In this document: piece after piece, positions 41,419 through 50,678 of the stretch
Numbering within the stretch: position 1 is the stretch's first letter
Layout: each line of letters begins with the position of its first letter
Assembly (NCBI GenBank): GCA_963848085.1
Contig: CAWKCE010000004.1
Coordinates: 1-64,000, forward strand
Length of the DNA stretch: 64,000 bases
Origin: CAWKCE01 sp032127035
Lineage (GTDB): Bacteria; Actinomycetota; Actinomycetes; JAHEKZ01
Direction: 5' to 3'
The notes under the pieces: generated by a model
The model's database searches: none
Told to the model about the DNA's origin: nothing
What the model saw: only the letters and a program-made list of their open reading frames with translations
Position numbers and translations under genes: made by a program

Positions 41419-43805
41419 GCCCGGACCCTCCCGACCGGAGGTTGCTCCCCTCGGCGGTGCTGGCCTGGGGGGTGTGCGCCCTCGGCCCGTACTTCGGCGT
41501 CCTCGCCTCCGCCGGGTTCGCGCTCGCCACGACAGCCGTGGCCGCCCTGACCGCCCGGGCTCGGCCGGCGATCTGCGTGATGCTCCTCGTGGGCGCCGCG
41601 GCCAGTGCGGGCGTCGCGCTTCGGCTCGCGGCCATCGATCGGGGCCCGCTGGACGACCTCGCGGCGGAGCGGCGCTCCGCGACGGTCGTCGCCACTATCG
41701 CCGAGGAGCCTCGACGGTCGCTGCGACGCACGTGGGGAGCCACGCCGGTCACCCAGGTCGTCGTGCGGGTCCGAGTGTCCGAGGTGTCCGTCGCCGGCGG
41801 TCAGGTCACGGTCCGGCAGCCGATGCTGGTGGTCGGGCAAGGCGCCGAATGGGATGCCGTGGAGTTCGGCGACCAGCTGCGGCTCGACGTCTCGCTGCAC
41901 CCGGCCGACCAGGTGGATCCGTTCGCCGCGGTCGGCTGGGTACGTGGCCCACCGGAGGAGGTCGCACCTGCGGGACCGGTCCTGCGCGGCGCGGAGGCGA
42001 TGCGCGCTGGGCTGCGGGCCGCCGCAACGGAGCTCGCTCCGGACCCGCGGGGGCTGCTTCCCGCTCTCGTTGTCGGTGACACCACACGGCTCCCGCCCGA
42101 CCTCGTGACCGACCTGCGCAACAGCGGGCTGGCTCATCTGACTGCGGTATCCGGGGCGAACGTCGCAATCGTGGTGACGGCGGCGGTGCTGCTGGCCCGG
42201 TGGGGCGGCGTCCGGGGTGCGGCTGTCCCGGCGGTGGCGGTGGTGTCGACGCTCGGGTTCGTCGTGCTCGCGCGACCGGACCCGAGCGTGCTGCGCGCGG
42301 CGGTGATGGGGACGGTCGCGGTTCTCGCGGTTGTGGTCGGTGGCCGAAGACCCGGCCAGGCGGCTCTGTATGCGACGGTCGTAGGGCTGCTGCTCGTCGA
42401 CCCATGGCTGGCCCGGTCCTGGGGCTTCGCGCTGTCGGTCGCGGCCACCGCTGGTCTGCTGCTGCTGGCGCCGCGCTGGCGGGAGCGGTGGTCGCGACGG
42501 ATGCCGCCACCACTTGCCGAGGCGGCCGCGGTCGCGTGGGCCGCGCAGGTCGCGACGCTGCCGCTGTCGGTGGCGCTGTCGGGGCAGGTGTCGCTGGTGG
42601 CGGTGCCCGCGAACGTGCTGGCTGCTCCGGCGGTACCGCCCGCGACCGTCCTCGGCGCAGCCGCAGCCGTGATCGCCCCGGTCGCTCCCGCGCCGGCGGG
42701 CTGGTTGGTGTGGCTGGCCGGGATCCCCGCCGGGTGGATCTGCGCGGTCGCCCGCCGGGGTGCCGCCTGGCCCATGGCGGCCACGCCTTGGCCGGACGCA
42801 GCCGCCGGGTCGGCACTGATGGTCGCGACGCTGGCGGCGGGGGCACTGGCGCTGATGGTGCTGCGGCGCCGCTCGCGGGCATTCCGGGTCGTCGCGGCGT
42901 TGGCGGCGGCCGCGCTGGTTGGCGCCGCCTTGGCCGGGCCTTTGCGCTGGCCGCCGCCGGGCTGGGTCATTGTCGCCTGCGACGTGGGTCAGGGCGACGG
43001 TCTGGTCGTTGCCGCTGGCAACGGTGCTGCCGTCGTCGTCGACGTCGGCCCGGACCCGGCCGTCATGGCCCGGTGCCTGGACCGACTCGGCGTCCACCAG
43101 ATCCCGTTGCTGGTCCTGACGCACGATCACGCCGACCACGTGATGGGCCTGCCCGGTGCACTGGGAGACCGAGCGGTCGGGCAGGTGCTCACCAGCCCAC
43201 TGGCCGAGCCGGAGGAACAGGCAGCCGCGGTCGCCCGGTGGACCGGCGATGCCGGGGTGCCGGCAGTCCCCGCCGACGTCGGGATGCATGGGTCGGTCGG
43301 TGACGTCACCTGGCAGGTGCTGGCGCCCGAGCGGGTGATCCGCGGGCAGGGCTCGGACCCGAACAACGCCAGCGTGGTCCTGCTGGTCGAGGTGCGCGGG
43401 GTGCGGCTGCTGCTCACCGGTGACATCGAGCCGGCTGCTCAGGCTGCCCTGCTGGCGTCGGGCGCCGACCTGCGAGCCGACGTCCTCAAGGTGCCACACC
43501 ACGGATCGGTCTACCAGGATCCGAACCTGGTCGCCGCTGTCCACCCGGCCGTCGCTCTGGTGAGCGTGGGGGAGGACAACCCGTACGGCCATCCGGCACC
43601 GGAGCTGATCGCCGGGCTCGAGGCCGACGCCGTTCTGGTCGGGCGGACTGACACCTCGGGGGACATCGCGGTCTCGCTCGGGACAGGCGGCCTGCGCATG
43701 GTGACCCGTCGACGCCGACCGCGTCGACGTGAGCGGCGCGGTGTCTCTTGGCCGGCCGGAGTGCCTACAGTCCCGGAGTCTCGGCGAGTCGCTCGACCAG
43801 GATGA
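41415..43805 (+). CDS. comEC: ComEC/Rec2 family DNA-translocation channel protein
   Basis: A 796-aa membrane protein. An N-terminal DUF4131-like region with hydrophobic segments is followed by the competence domain (LRNSGLAHLTAVSGANVAIVV, a family hallmark) with many transmembrane helices. The C-terminal metallo-beta-lactamase domain has LTHDHADHVMG near residue 570 and VPHHGSVYQDP. All metal ligands seem present, so it may have nuclease activity. The last 41 bp overlap the 3' end of the convergent GH15 gene. Whether the strain is transformable cannot be told: no pilus or comF genes are in the window. Confidence 0.95.
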   Translation: MSPDPPDRRLLPSAVLAWGVCALGPYFGVLASAGFALATTAVAALTARARPAICVMLLVGAAASAGVALRLAAIDRGPLDDLAAERRSATVVATIAEEPRRSLRRTWGATPVTQVVVRVRVSEVSVAGGQVTVRQPMLVVGQGAEWDAVEFGDQLRLDVSLHPADQVDPFAAVGWVRGPPEEVAPAGPVLRGAEAMRAGLRAAATELAPDPRGLLPALVVGDTTRLPPDLVTDLRNSGLAHLTAVSGANVAIVVTAAVLLARWGGVRGAAVPAVAVVSTLGFVVLARPDPSVLRAAVMGTVAVLAVVVGGRRPGQAALYATVVGLLLVDPWLARSWGFALSVAATAGLLLLAPRWRERWSRRMPPPLAEAAAVAWAAQVATLPLSVALSGQVSLVAVPANVLAAPAVPPATVLGAAAAVIAPVAPAPAGWLVWLAGIPAGWICAVARRGAAWPMAATPWPDAAAGSALMVATLAAGALALMVLRRRSRAFRVVAALAAAALVGAALAGPLRWPPPGWVIVACDVGQGDGLVVAAGNGAAVVVDVGPDPAVMARCLDRLGVHQIPLLVLTHDHADHVMGLPGALGDRAVGQVLTSPLAEPEEQAAAVARWTGDAGVPAVPADVGMHGSVGDVTWQVLAPERVIRGQGSDPNNASVVLLVEVRGVRLLLTGDIEPAAQAALLASGADLRADVLKVPHHGSVYQDPNLVAAVHPAVALVSVGEDNPYGHPAPELIAGLEADAVLVGRTDTSGDIAVSLGTGGLRMVTRRRRPRRRERRGVSWPAGVPTVPESRRVARPG

Positions 43806-45642
43806 TGCGCGCCGCCGCTTCGATCAGCGCGAGGTGCGAGAAGGCCTGCGGGTAGTTCCCCAGGTGGTGGCCGGAGTGGACGTCGTACTCCTCGGCGTAC
43901 AGGCCGAGCGGGGACGCCGCGCGCAGGAGTCGTTCCATCAGACCGCGGGCGCGATCCAGCTCACCGACCATGGTGAGTGCGGACACCAGCCAGAACGAAC
44001 AGATCAAGAACGTGCCCTCGCTGCCACTCAGACCGTCGTCGGTCTCCTCCGTCCGGTAGCGCAGGACGAAGCTGTGGTCGGTGAGCCGGTCGGCAACCGC
44101 CAGCACCGTGCTCCGCAGCCGCGGGTCGCCGGCCGGCCAGAAGCCGAACAGCGCCGCCAGCAGCACTGATGCATCCAGGGCGTCGGTGGCGTAGTGCTGC
44201 CGCAGCACGCCATCCGTGGAGACGCCGTTGTCCTCGATGTCGCGCCGAATCTCGTCCGCGATGCCGGCCCACTGGTGGGCCCGGTCGGTCTCACCCTGGA
44301 GGTCGGCCAGCCGTGCGGCTCGGTCCAGTGCCACCCAGCACATGAGCTTCGAGGACACGTAGTGCTGCGGCTTGCCTCGCGCCTCCCAGATGCCCTGGTC
44401 CGGCTGGTGCCACACCGCGCTCGCCGCCTCCGCCTGTGACACGACCACCGGCCAGAGCCGGTGCGGCAGCCGTTTGCTGTGAATTGTGTGCAGGAGGATC
44501 GAGTCCAGGACGGCACCGAAGACGTCGTTCTGCCGCTGGTTGAACGCGCCGTTGCCGACGCGCACCGGACTGGCTCCGGCATATCCACGAAGGTTGTCGA
44601 GGGTCGACTCGGTGAGGTCCCGACGACCGTCGATCCCGTACATGATCTGCAGCGAGCCGTCGGCGTTGGGCTCTAGGTCGGCGACGAACTGCATGAACTC
44701 CTCGGCTTCCCAGTCGAGCCTCATCCAGTGCAGCGCCTGCATGGTGAACGTGGCATCGCGCATCCAGGTGTACCGGTAGTCCCAGTTGCGCTCGCCGCCG
44801 GGCGTCTCCGGCAGCGACGTGGTGGGCGCCGCCACGGTCGCGCCCGTGGGCATGTAGGTCAGTCCCTTGACGACCAGGGCGGACCGCTGCAGCTGCTCGC
44901 TCCACCGGTGGTCCGGCACCCGTGCCTGGTCGAGCCAGTCCCGCCAGAAGTCCACCGTCGTCTTCAGGCGGGCTTCGGCGTCGGCGACGTCGACCGCGGT
45001 CTTGAGCTCCTCCGCCCAGGACAGGCAGCAGAAGACCTTCTCCCCGGGCCCGAGGGTGTGCCGAGCACGCACCGCGGTTCCTTCGACTCCCAGGGCGAGG
45101 TCGGTGCACAGCCGCAGGCGCTGCCCGTCGCTGACGGCGTCGGCCAGGTGCCGGTCGTCACCGACGAGCGTCCACGTCGCCGGCTCCGTCCCGTAGCCGA
45201 ACTTGGGGTCGCAGATGAGTTCGAGCTCGACCCGACCGGACAGACACGTCACGGTTCGAACCAGCATGTGGTCGGCGTCGTCGTCGGTCGGGGGGCGCGA
45301 GTGCGGAGTGACGGTGTCCTCGGTGTCCCGCGGGCCCATGGTGAGGGCGTCACGCACCTCGATCCAGCCCGATGGTGACTTCCACGTCGTCACGAGCACG
45401 TTGCTGCCGGGCTCGTACTGCCGAGCAGTCGGGGACGACACTCCGAACGGGCCGAGCCGGAACGACCCGGCGCCGCGGTCCAGCAGGCTTCCGAAGACGC
45501 TCGGCGCGTCGAACCGGGCGGGGCACAGCCAGTCGACGGACCCGTCCGGAGCCAGGAGCGCCGCGGTGTGACAGTCCGACAGAAACGCGTAGTCGCCGAT
45601 CGGAGGGAACGGGGAGGGCGCTCCCGGGGCCTGATGGCTCAT
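43765..45642 (-). CDS. Glycoside hydrolase family 15 protein (glucoamylase/trehalase-like)
   Basis: A 625-aa protein. An N-terminal beta-sandwich domain (IGDYAFLSDCHTAALLAPDGSVDWLC) precedes an (alpha/alpha)6 catalytic domain (NWDYRYTWMRDATFTMQAL). Two candidate catalytic Glu lie in QGIWEARG and LYAEEYD. No signal peptide, so cytoplasmic. Mycobacterial members of this subgroup are trehalases, so trehalose or alpha-glucan turnover is likely. Its ATG overlaps the stop of zwf (ATGA), and released glucose could, once phosphorylated, feed that dehydrogenase. Convergent with comEC. Confidence 0.93.
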   Translation of the reverse strand: MSHQAPGAPSPFPPIGDYAFLSDCHTAALLAPDGSVDWLCPARFDAPSVFGSLLDRGAGSFRLGPFGVSSPTARQYEPGSNVLVTTWKSPSGWIEVRDALTMGPRDTEDTVTPHSRPPTDDDADHMLVRTVTCLSGRVELELICDPKFGYGTEPATWTLVGDDRHLADAVSDGQRLRLCTDLALGVEGTAVRARHTLGPGEKVFCCLSWAEELKTAVDVADAEARLKTTVDFWRDWLDQARVPDHRWSEQLQRSALVVKGLTYMPTGATVAAPTTSLPETPGGERNWDYRYTWMRDATFTMQALHWMRLDWEAEEFMQFVADLEPNADGSLQIMYGIDGRRDLTESTLDNLRGYAGASPVRVGNGAFNQRQNDVFGAVLDSILLHTIHSKRLPHRLWPVVVSQAEAASAVWHQPDQGIWEARGKPQHYVSSKLMCWVALDRAARLADLQGETDRAHQWAGIADEIRRDIEDNGVSTDGVLRQHYATDALDASVLLAALFGFWPAGDPRLRSTVLAVADRLTDHSFVLRYRTEETDDGLSGSEGTFLICSFWLVSALTMVGELDRARGLMERLLRAASPLGLYAEEYDVHSGHHLGNYPQAFSHLALIEAAARIILVERLAETPGL

Positions 45643-47054
45643 GCCGGTGTCCAGGGCTCCTGCCAGCGGCCGAAGCCGGCGAGCAGGCTCTTGGCTCGCT
45701 CCGGCCCCCAGCTGCCGACCGGGTAGAGCTCGACCGGAGAAGGTGAGTCGAGGAGGGGCTGCATGATCCGCCAGGATTCCTCCACCACGTCCTGGCGCGT
45801 GAATCGAACGGTCTGACCGGACAGCGCCCCGTGCAGCAGCACCTCGTACGGCGTCGCGCCTTCCCCGCCCTCATTGGCGAACTCCATGTCCAGCGAGATC
45901 GTTCCCGGACCGGGGCCGTCGGCTCGGTGTGCGTCAACCAGCCATCTGACCCCGATCTGGGGGTCGATCCGAATCACGAGCTGGTTGGGATCGGGACGCT
46001 TCGCCCCTTTCAGGCCGAATCCGAGCTTGGGCGGGCGTTTGAAGACCAGTCGAACCTCGGTCTGCGTCAGGGGCAGGTGCTTCCCCGTGCGGATGAAGAA
46101 CGGAACGCCGGACCACCGCCAGTTGTCGATGTCGAGGCGGAGCGCCGCGTAGGTCTCGGTCTCCGAGTGGGGATCGACTCCGGGGGTGTCGCGATAGCCC
46201 TCGTACTGCCCGCGCACGTACCCCGCGGGGTCGGCGCTCTCGACAGCTCGCAGGAGGGCGACACTCGCGTCCTTGAGCGTCGTGACGTGGCCGCCCGACG
46301 GCGCCTCCATCGCGACGGCTGCCACGACCTGCAGGAGATGGTTGACGACGACGTCGCGAAGGGCGCCGACCGGGTCGTAGAACCGCCCTCGATCCTCCAC
46401 ACCAAAGCTCTCGGCCATGGTGATCTGCACTGACTCGATGTAGTTCCGGTTCCAGACCGGTTCCAGCATCGTGTTCGCAAACCGAAGGAAGATCAGCTCC
46501 TCCAGGCCCATCTTGCCGAGGAAGTGGTCGATGCGGAGGAGCTGCGACTCGTCGACATGCTGGTGCAGCGCTCGGGCGAGCGCCACCGCGGACTCCCGAT
46601 CGTGGCCAAACGGCTTCTCGACGACCACGCGCGCGTTGTCGGTCAGGCCAGCTTGGCTGATCCCGGCGACAACGGTCTCGAACAGGAACGGCGGGACCTC
46701 CAGGTAGAACACCGGCGCCCGGGAACTGACCATCGCCTTCCCGAGCCGCTCGTAGGTGTCGGCGTCCTGGAAGTCCCCGGCAACGTAGGAGAGGCGGGTG
46801 GCGAGGCGCCCGAACACGGCCTCGTCCAGCTCCTCGCCGGTGGCGACGATGCACGCGCGAGCGTGCTCCCTCAGCTGGTCGATCGACCAGTCGTCCACGG
46901 CAACGCCCACCACGGGGCACGTGAGCAGCCCGCGTTGTTCGAGGCGGTACAGCGAGCGGAAGGTCATGACCCGCGCGAGGTCGCCCGTGATCCCGAAGAC
47001 CACCAGCATGTCGGAGTCCTGCGAGCTGGGCAGGCTCGGGACGTCGGTAGCCAC
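45639..47054 (-). CDS. zwf: Glucose-6-phosphate dehydrogenase, divergent paralogue
   Basis: A 471-aa protein, shorter than usual (~500 aa). The nucleotide motif is FGITGDLARVMTF instead of the common GASGDLAxRK. The active-site segments EKPFGHD and RIDHFLGK are conserved, though RIDHFLGK is followed by MGLEELIFLRFAN rather than the usual ETVQN. The C-terminal domain has GKHLPLTQTEVRLVF. GTG at 47054 is chosen for GAGGAG upstream; an upstream reading frame crosses holA. No opcA or other pentose-phosphate genes follow. Instead the GH15 gene overlaps by four bases, so this is probably a second, non-housekeeping G6PDH. Confidence 0.9.
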   Translation of the reverse strand: MATDVPSLPSSQDSDMLVVFGITGDLARVMTFRSLYRLEQRGLLTCPVVGVAVDDWSIDQLREHARACIVATGEELDEAVFGRLATRLSYVAGDFQDADTYERLGKAMVSSRAPVFYLEVPPFLFETVVAGISQAGLTDNARVVVEKPFGHDRESAVALARALHQHVDESQLLRIDHFLGKMGLEELIFLRFANTMLEPVWNRNYIESVQITMAESFGVEDRGRFYDPVGALRDVVVNHLLQVVAAVAMEAPSGGHVTTLKDASVALLRAVESADPAGYVRGQYEGYRDTPGVDPHSETETYAALRLDIDNWRWSGVPFFIRTGKHLPLTQTEVRLVFKRPPKLGFGLKGAKRPDPNQLVIRIDPQIGVRWLVDAHRADGPGPGTISLDMEFANEGGEGATPYEVLLHGALSGQTVRFTRQDVVEESWRIMQPLLDSPSPVELYPVGSWGPERAKSLLAGFGRWQEPWTPA

Positions 47055-47130
47055 TCTGCACTCCTCTGGGACCGGGCGCCCCACCCTACGCAGGCGAGGC
47101 AGGGGGCGAGGTCCGTCGGGGACGCATGCC

Positions 47131-48099
47131 ATGCTGGCCGCGATGCCCCCGCTGCCCGCTCCGCTCGTCCTCGTCACCGGTAACGAGGAGCTGCTCGTCG
47201 AGCGTGCTGTCCGCCAGTTCGTAGAGTCTGCCGCCGACGACGGCGTTGACGCGGAGTCCGCCACCGTCGTCGAGGTCGACGTTGCCGAGCTTGCCGCCGG
47301 CGGGATCAGGTCGGCTGCGGCGCCGTCGTTGTTCGGAGGGGCTTCGGTCGTCGTCGTTCAGGGACTCGAGCGAATGAAGAAGAAGGACGACGCCGGGGGC
47401 GATCCCTTCGCAGCGGCCCGCGCCGAGCTGCTGGACTACTTCTCGGCCCCTGACGCGGATGCCATGGTCGTTCTGGTGCACGCCGGTGGCGTCATGGGCC
47501 GGGACGTGGTGACGGCCGCGAAGAAGGCCGGCGCCCAGACGGTCGACGTCAGCAGTCCTCCGAAGGGGGCGGCGCTCGAAGCACATCGTCGGACCTTCGT
47601 GACGGCGGAGTTCGCAAGCCACAAGGTGCAGGTCTCGTCTGAAGCCGCGGCGCTCATCGTGGTCGCGGTCGGTACCGATCTCCGCAGTCTGTCCGGCGCC
47701 AGCGCCCAGCTGGCCGCCGATGTGCAGGGCGCGGGGGGATCCCGGGTCGACGTCGACGTGGTCAGCCGGTACTACGCCGGCCGGGCCGAGGTCAGCTCGT
47801 TTGCCATCGGTGACTTCCTGATGGGGGGGCGAACCTCGCAGGCGTTGGTTCTGCTGAGACAGATGCTCGCTCACGAGCCGCTGGCCAAAGTCGGGCCCAT
47901 GTTGGTGGGTGCGATCGCCTATCGCGTGAGGCAGGAAGTGTCGAATGTCAACGGGAGCTGGCAGCCCGCCGCGCTGGCGGGCGCCGTGCGTGCCGTCGCC
48001 GCCGCCGACTCTGCGGTCAAAGGCGGGGAGGCGGACGGCGAGTACGCGCTGGAGCGGATGATCATCTCGGTGAGCCAGGCCCGAGGCGCCCGCCGCTGA
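47131..48099 (+). CDS. holA: DNA polymerase III subunit delta
   Basis: A 322-aa clamp-loader subunit that opens the beta clamp. It starts APLVLVTGNEELLVERAVRQFV, has ASVVVVQGLERMKKKD and the C-terminal domain III (FAIGDFLMGGRTSQALVLLRQMLAHEPLAKVGPMLV). ATG 47131 or ATG 47143 (MPPLPAP) are both possible. Divergent from zwf, convergent with rpsT; position next to rpsT is conserved in actinobacteria and beyond. Confidence 0.95.
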   Translation: MLAAMPPLPAPLVLVTGNEELLVERAVRQFVESAADDGVDAESATVVEVDVAELAAGGIRSAAAPSLFGGASVVVVQGLERMKKKDDAGGDPFAAARAELLDYFSAPDADAMVVLVHAGGVMGRDVVTAAKKAGAQTVDVSSPPKGAALEAHRRTFVTAEFASHKVQVSSEAAALIVVAVGTDLRSLSGASAQLAADVQGAGGSRVDVDVVSRYYAGRAEVSSFAIGDFLMGGRTSQALVLLRQMLAHEPLAKVGPMLVGAIAYRVRQEVSNVNGSWQPAALAGAVRAVAAADSAVKGGEADGEYALERMIISVSQARGARR

Positions 48100-48235
48100 A
48101 CGGGCGGCGCGGTGGGGCGGCCGGATGGACTCTCGGCCTGGCGCGTCAGACGAGCACGAACTGAGGACTCGCCCGAGCACGGTCTCATGTCCGACCAGCG
48201 ACGGGGCACGCCCCGGCGAGGCGACAGGCGGTGGG

Positions 48236-48502
48236 TCAGGCGGACAGCGAGGCCAGGCGCTTGGTCATGCGCGCCTTCTTGTTGGCCGCCTGGTTCGAGT
48301 GGATGACGCCCTTGCTGACGGCCTTGTCCAGCTCGCGGGAGGCCTCACGCATCAGGGTCTCGGCCTGGGGCTGGTCGCCGGCGTCCGCGGCCTCGCGGAA
48401 CTTGCGGATGGATGTCTTGAACGCCGACTTCACGGCCTTGTTGCGCTCGTGAGCCTTGTCGTTCTGCCGGTTCCGCTTGATCTGGGACTTGATGTTCGCC
48501 AC
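48236..48502 (-). CDS. rpsT: 30S ribosomal protein S20
   Basis: An 88-aa helical, basic protein that binds 16S rRNA: ANIKSQIKRNRQNDKAHERNKAVKSAFKT start and GVIHSNQAANKKARMTKRL end. The GTG start gives the exact family length; AAAGG lies about 7 nt upstream. The 136-bp convergent gap to holA contains a short CGGGG-CACG-CCCCG hairpin (48202-48215) but no clear terminator. Confidence 0.97.
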   Translation of the reverse strand: MANIKSQIKRNRQNDKAHERNKAVKSAFKTSIRKFREAADAGDQPQAETLMREASRELDKAVSKGVIHSNQAANKKARMTKRLASLSA

Positions 48503-48710
48503 GGCGTACCTTTGAGCCTCATTCGGTGGTGGGGGGCGTGCGGAAGGGCGCACGCGCGAAGGCGAAGGTTACCAGCGGCGCCGCGGCCGAGTCCAAACGA
48601 GGCGCGCCCGGCGGTGGTCTCGGCCTCCGGCTGCGGCCGTGGGACCATGGTCTCGACCTGGTCAGGTCCCGCCACGTACCCGTCACCCGTCCGAGAGGGA
48701 GCGCTCCCGC

Positions 48711-50561
48711 GTGCCCGTCACCCCGCCCGCCCGCGTGCGGCAACCGGCTGCGACCGACCCGGCGCAGATCCGGAACTTCGGCATCATCGCCCACATCGAC
48801 CACGGCAAGTCGACGCTGGCGGACCGGATGCTGCAGCTGACCGGGGTCGTCGAGGGCCGACGCATGCGGGCCCAGTACCTCGACCGGATGGACATCGAGC
48901 GCGAGCGCGGCATCACGATCAAGTCGCAGGCGGTGCGGATGCCGTGGACGTCCGCCGACGGCCAGGACGTCATCTTGAACATGATCGACACCCCGGGGCA
49001 CGTCGACTTCACCTATGAGGTGTCTCGTTCGCTGGCGGCGTGCGAGGGCGCCGTTCTCCTGGTCGACGCCGCCCAGGGGATCGAGGCGCAGACCTTGGCG
49101 AACCTGTACCTCGCCCTCGAGAACGACCTGCAGGTCATCCCCGTGCTCAACAAGATCGACCTGCCGGCCGCCCAGCCGGACAAGTACGCCGCCGAGCTGG
49201 CGCACCTGATCGGCTGCACCCCCGAGGACGTCCTGCGGGTGTCCGGCAAGACCGGCGACGGCGTGGCCGAGCTGCTCGAGGCGATCGTTCGGCTGGTGCC
49301 GGCCCCGGTGGGAGACCCCGACGCCCCCGCACGAGCGATGATCTTCGACTCGATCTACGACACCTACCGCGGCGTCGTGACCTACATCCGCGTCATCGAC
49401 GGCTGCCTCACTCCGCGCGAGCGGATCCGCATGATGTCCACGGGCGCGACCCACGAACTGCTGGACATCGGGGTGATCTCTCCCGAGCCGGTCTCCTCGC
49501 AGGGGCTGGCGGTGGGCGAGGTCGGGTACCTCATCACCGGGGTGAAGGACGTCCGACAGTCCCGCGTCGGTGACACGGTCACCGACTACCAGCACCCGGC
49601 AGCAACGGCCCTCGCCGGCTTCCGCGACCCGCGCCCCATGGTGTTCTCCGGCCTGTACCCGATCGACGGGTCGGAGTACCCCGCGTTGCGCGACGCGCTG
49701 GAGAAGCTGCAGCTGAACGACGCCGCGCTGGTCTGGGAGCCCGAGACGTCGACGGCGCTGGGCTTCGGCTTCCGCTGCGGCTTCCTGGGCCTGCTGCACC
49801 TCGAGATCGTGCGTGAGCGTCTCGAGCGCGAGTTCGACCTCGAGCTGATCTCCACCGCGCCGAACGTCGTGTACCGGTTGGAGATGGAGGACGGCTCAGA
49901 GCTTGTCGTGACCAACCCCAGCGAGTTCCCTTCCGGCAAGGTGGCGAGCATCCACGAGCCGGCTGTCCGGGCCACCATCCTCGCCCCAAGCGAGTTCGTC
50001 GGAACCATCATGGAGCTGTGCCAGCAGCGCCGCGGGCAGCTGCTCGGCATGGACTACCTGTCCGCCGACCGCGTCGAGCTGCGTTACACCTTGCCGCTGG
50101 GGGAGATCGTGTTCGACTTCTTCGACCAGCTGAAGTCGAGAACTCGGGGGTACGGGTCGCTGGACTACGAGCCGACCGGCGAGCTGGAGTCGGACCTGGT
50201 GAAGGTAGACATCCTGCTTCACGGCGAGCCGGTGGACGCGTTCAGCGCCATCGTGCACAAGGACAAGGCCTACGGGTACGGCGTCGGCATGGCCCAGCGG
50301 CTGCGCGCCCTCATCCCGCGACAGCAGTTCGAGGTCCCCATCCAGGCCGCCATCGGTTCTCGCATCATCGCTCGCGAGAACATCCGGGCGATCCGCAAGG
50401 ACGTGTTGGCCAAGTGCTACGGCGGTGACATCTCCCGCAAGCGGAAGCTGCTCGAGAAGCAGAAGGAGGGCAAGAAGCGGATGAAGATGGTCGGCCGGGT
50501 CGAGGTGCCGCAGGAGGCCTTCATCGCCGCACTGTCCACCGACGACGCCCCGAAGCGGTAG
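48711..50561 (+). CDS. lepA: Elongation factor 4 (LepA)
   Basis: A 616-aa ribosomal GTPase. P-loop AHIDHGKST, DTPGHVDF (G3) and NKID (G4) in the G domain, then the EF-G-like domains and the unique C-terminal domain (YGGDISRKRKLLEKQKEGKKRMK). GTG 48711 follows GAGAGGGAG by about 9 nt. The N-terminus before RNFGIIAHIDHGK is ~20 residues, usual for actinobacteria. Confidence 0.97.
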   Translation: MPVTPPARVRQPAATDPAQIRNFGIIAHIDHGKSTLADRMLQLTGVVEGRRMRAQYLDRMDIERERGITIKSQAVRMPWTSADGQDVILNMIDTPGHVDFTYEVSRSLAACEGAVLLVDAAQGIEAQTLANLYLALENDLQVIPVLNKIDLPAAQPDKYAAELAHLIGCTPEDVLRVSGKTGDGVAELLEAIVRLVPAPVGDPDAPARAMIFDSIYDTYRGVVTYIRVIDGCLTPRERIRMMSTGATHELLDIGVISPEPVSSQGLAVGEVGYLITGVKDVRQSRVGDTVTDYQHPAATALAGFRDPRPMVFSGLYPIDGSEYPALRDALEKLQLNDAALVWEPETSTALGFGFRCGFLGLLHLEIVRERLEREFDLELISTAPNVVYRLEMEDGSELVVTNPSEFPSGKVASIHEPAVRATILAPSEFVGTIMELCQQRRGQLLGMDYLSADRVELRYTLPLGEIVFDFFDQLKSRTRGYGSLDYEPTGELESDLVKVDILLHGEPVDAFSAIVHKDKAYGYGVGMAQRLRALIPRQQFEVPIQAAIGSRIIARENIRAIRKDVLAKCYGGDISRKRKLLEKQKEGKKRMKMVGRVEVPQEAFIAALSTDDAPKR

Positions 50562-50678
50562 CGCCGGCGGGCCGACCGCCCGGAGGCCGTACAGACGACG
50601 CAGACTTCACGTATCGGTGGCCCCGACGGCCGGACCTTCCTAAGGTGGGGGGCAATACCCGCAACTGGGAGGGTTCTG

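Noticed and set aside
41148..43592. 814-codon open frame antisense to comEC
   Set aside because: Extremely Gln/Arg/His/Pro-rich, no start signals; a mirror of comEC codon bias.
48202..48215. CGGGG-CACG-CCCCG hairpin between holA and rpsT as a shared terminator
   Set aside because: Five-bp stem without T-tract on either strand; too weak to call.
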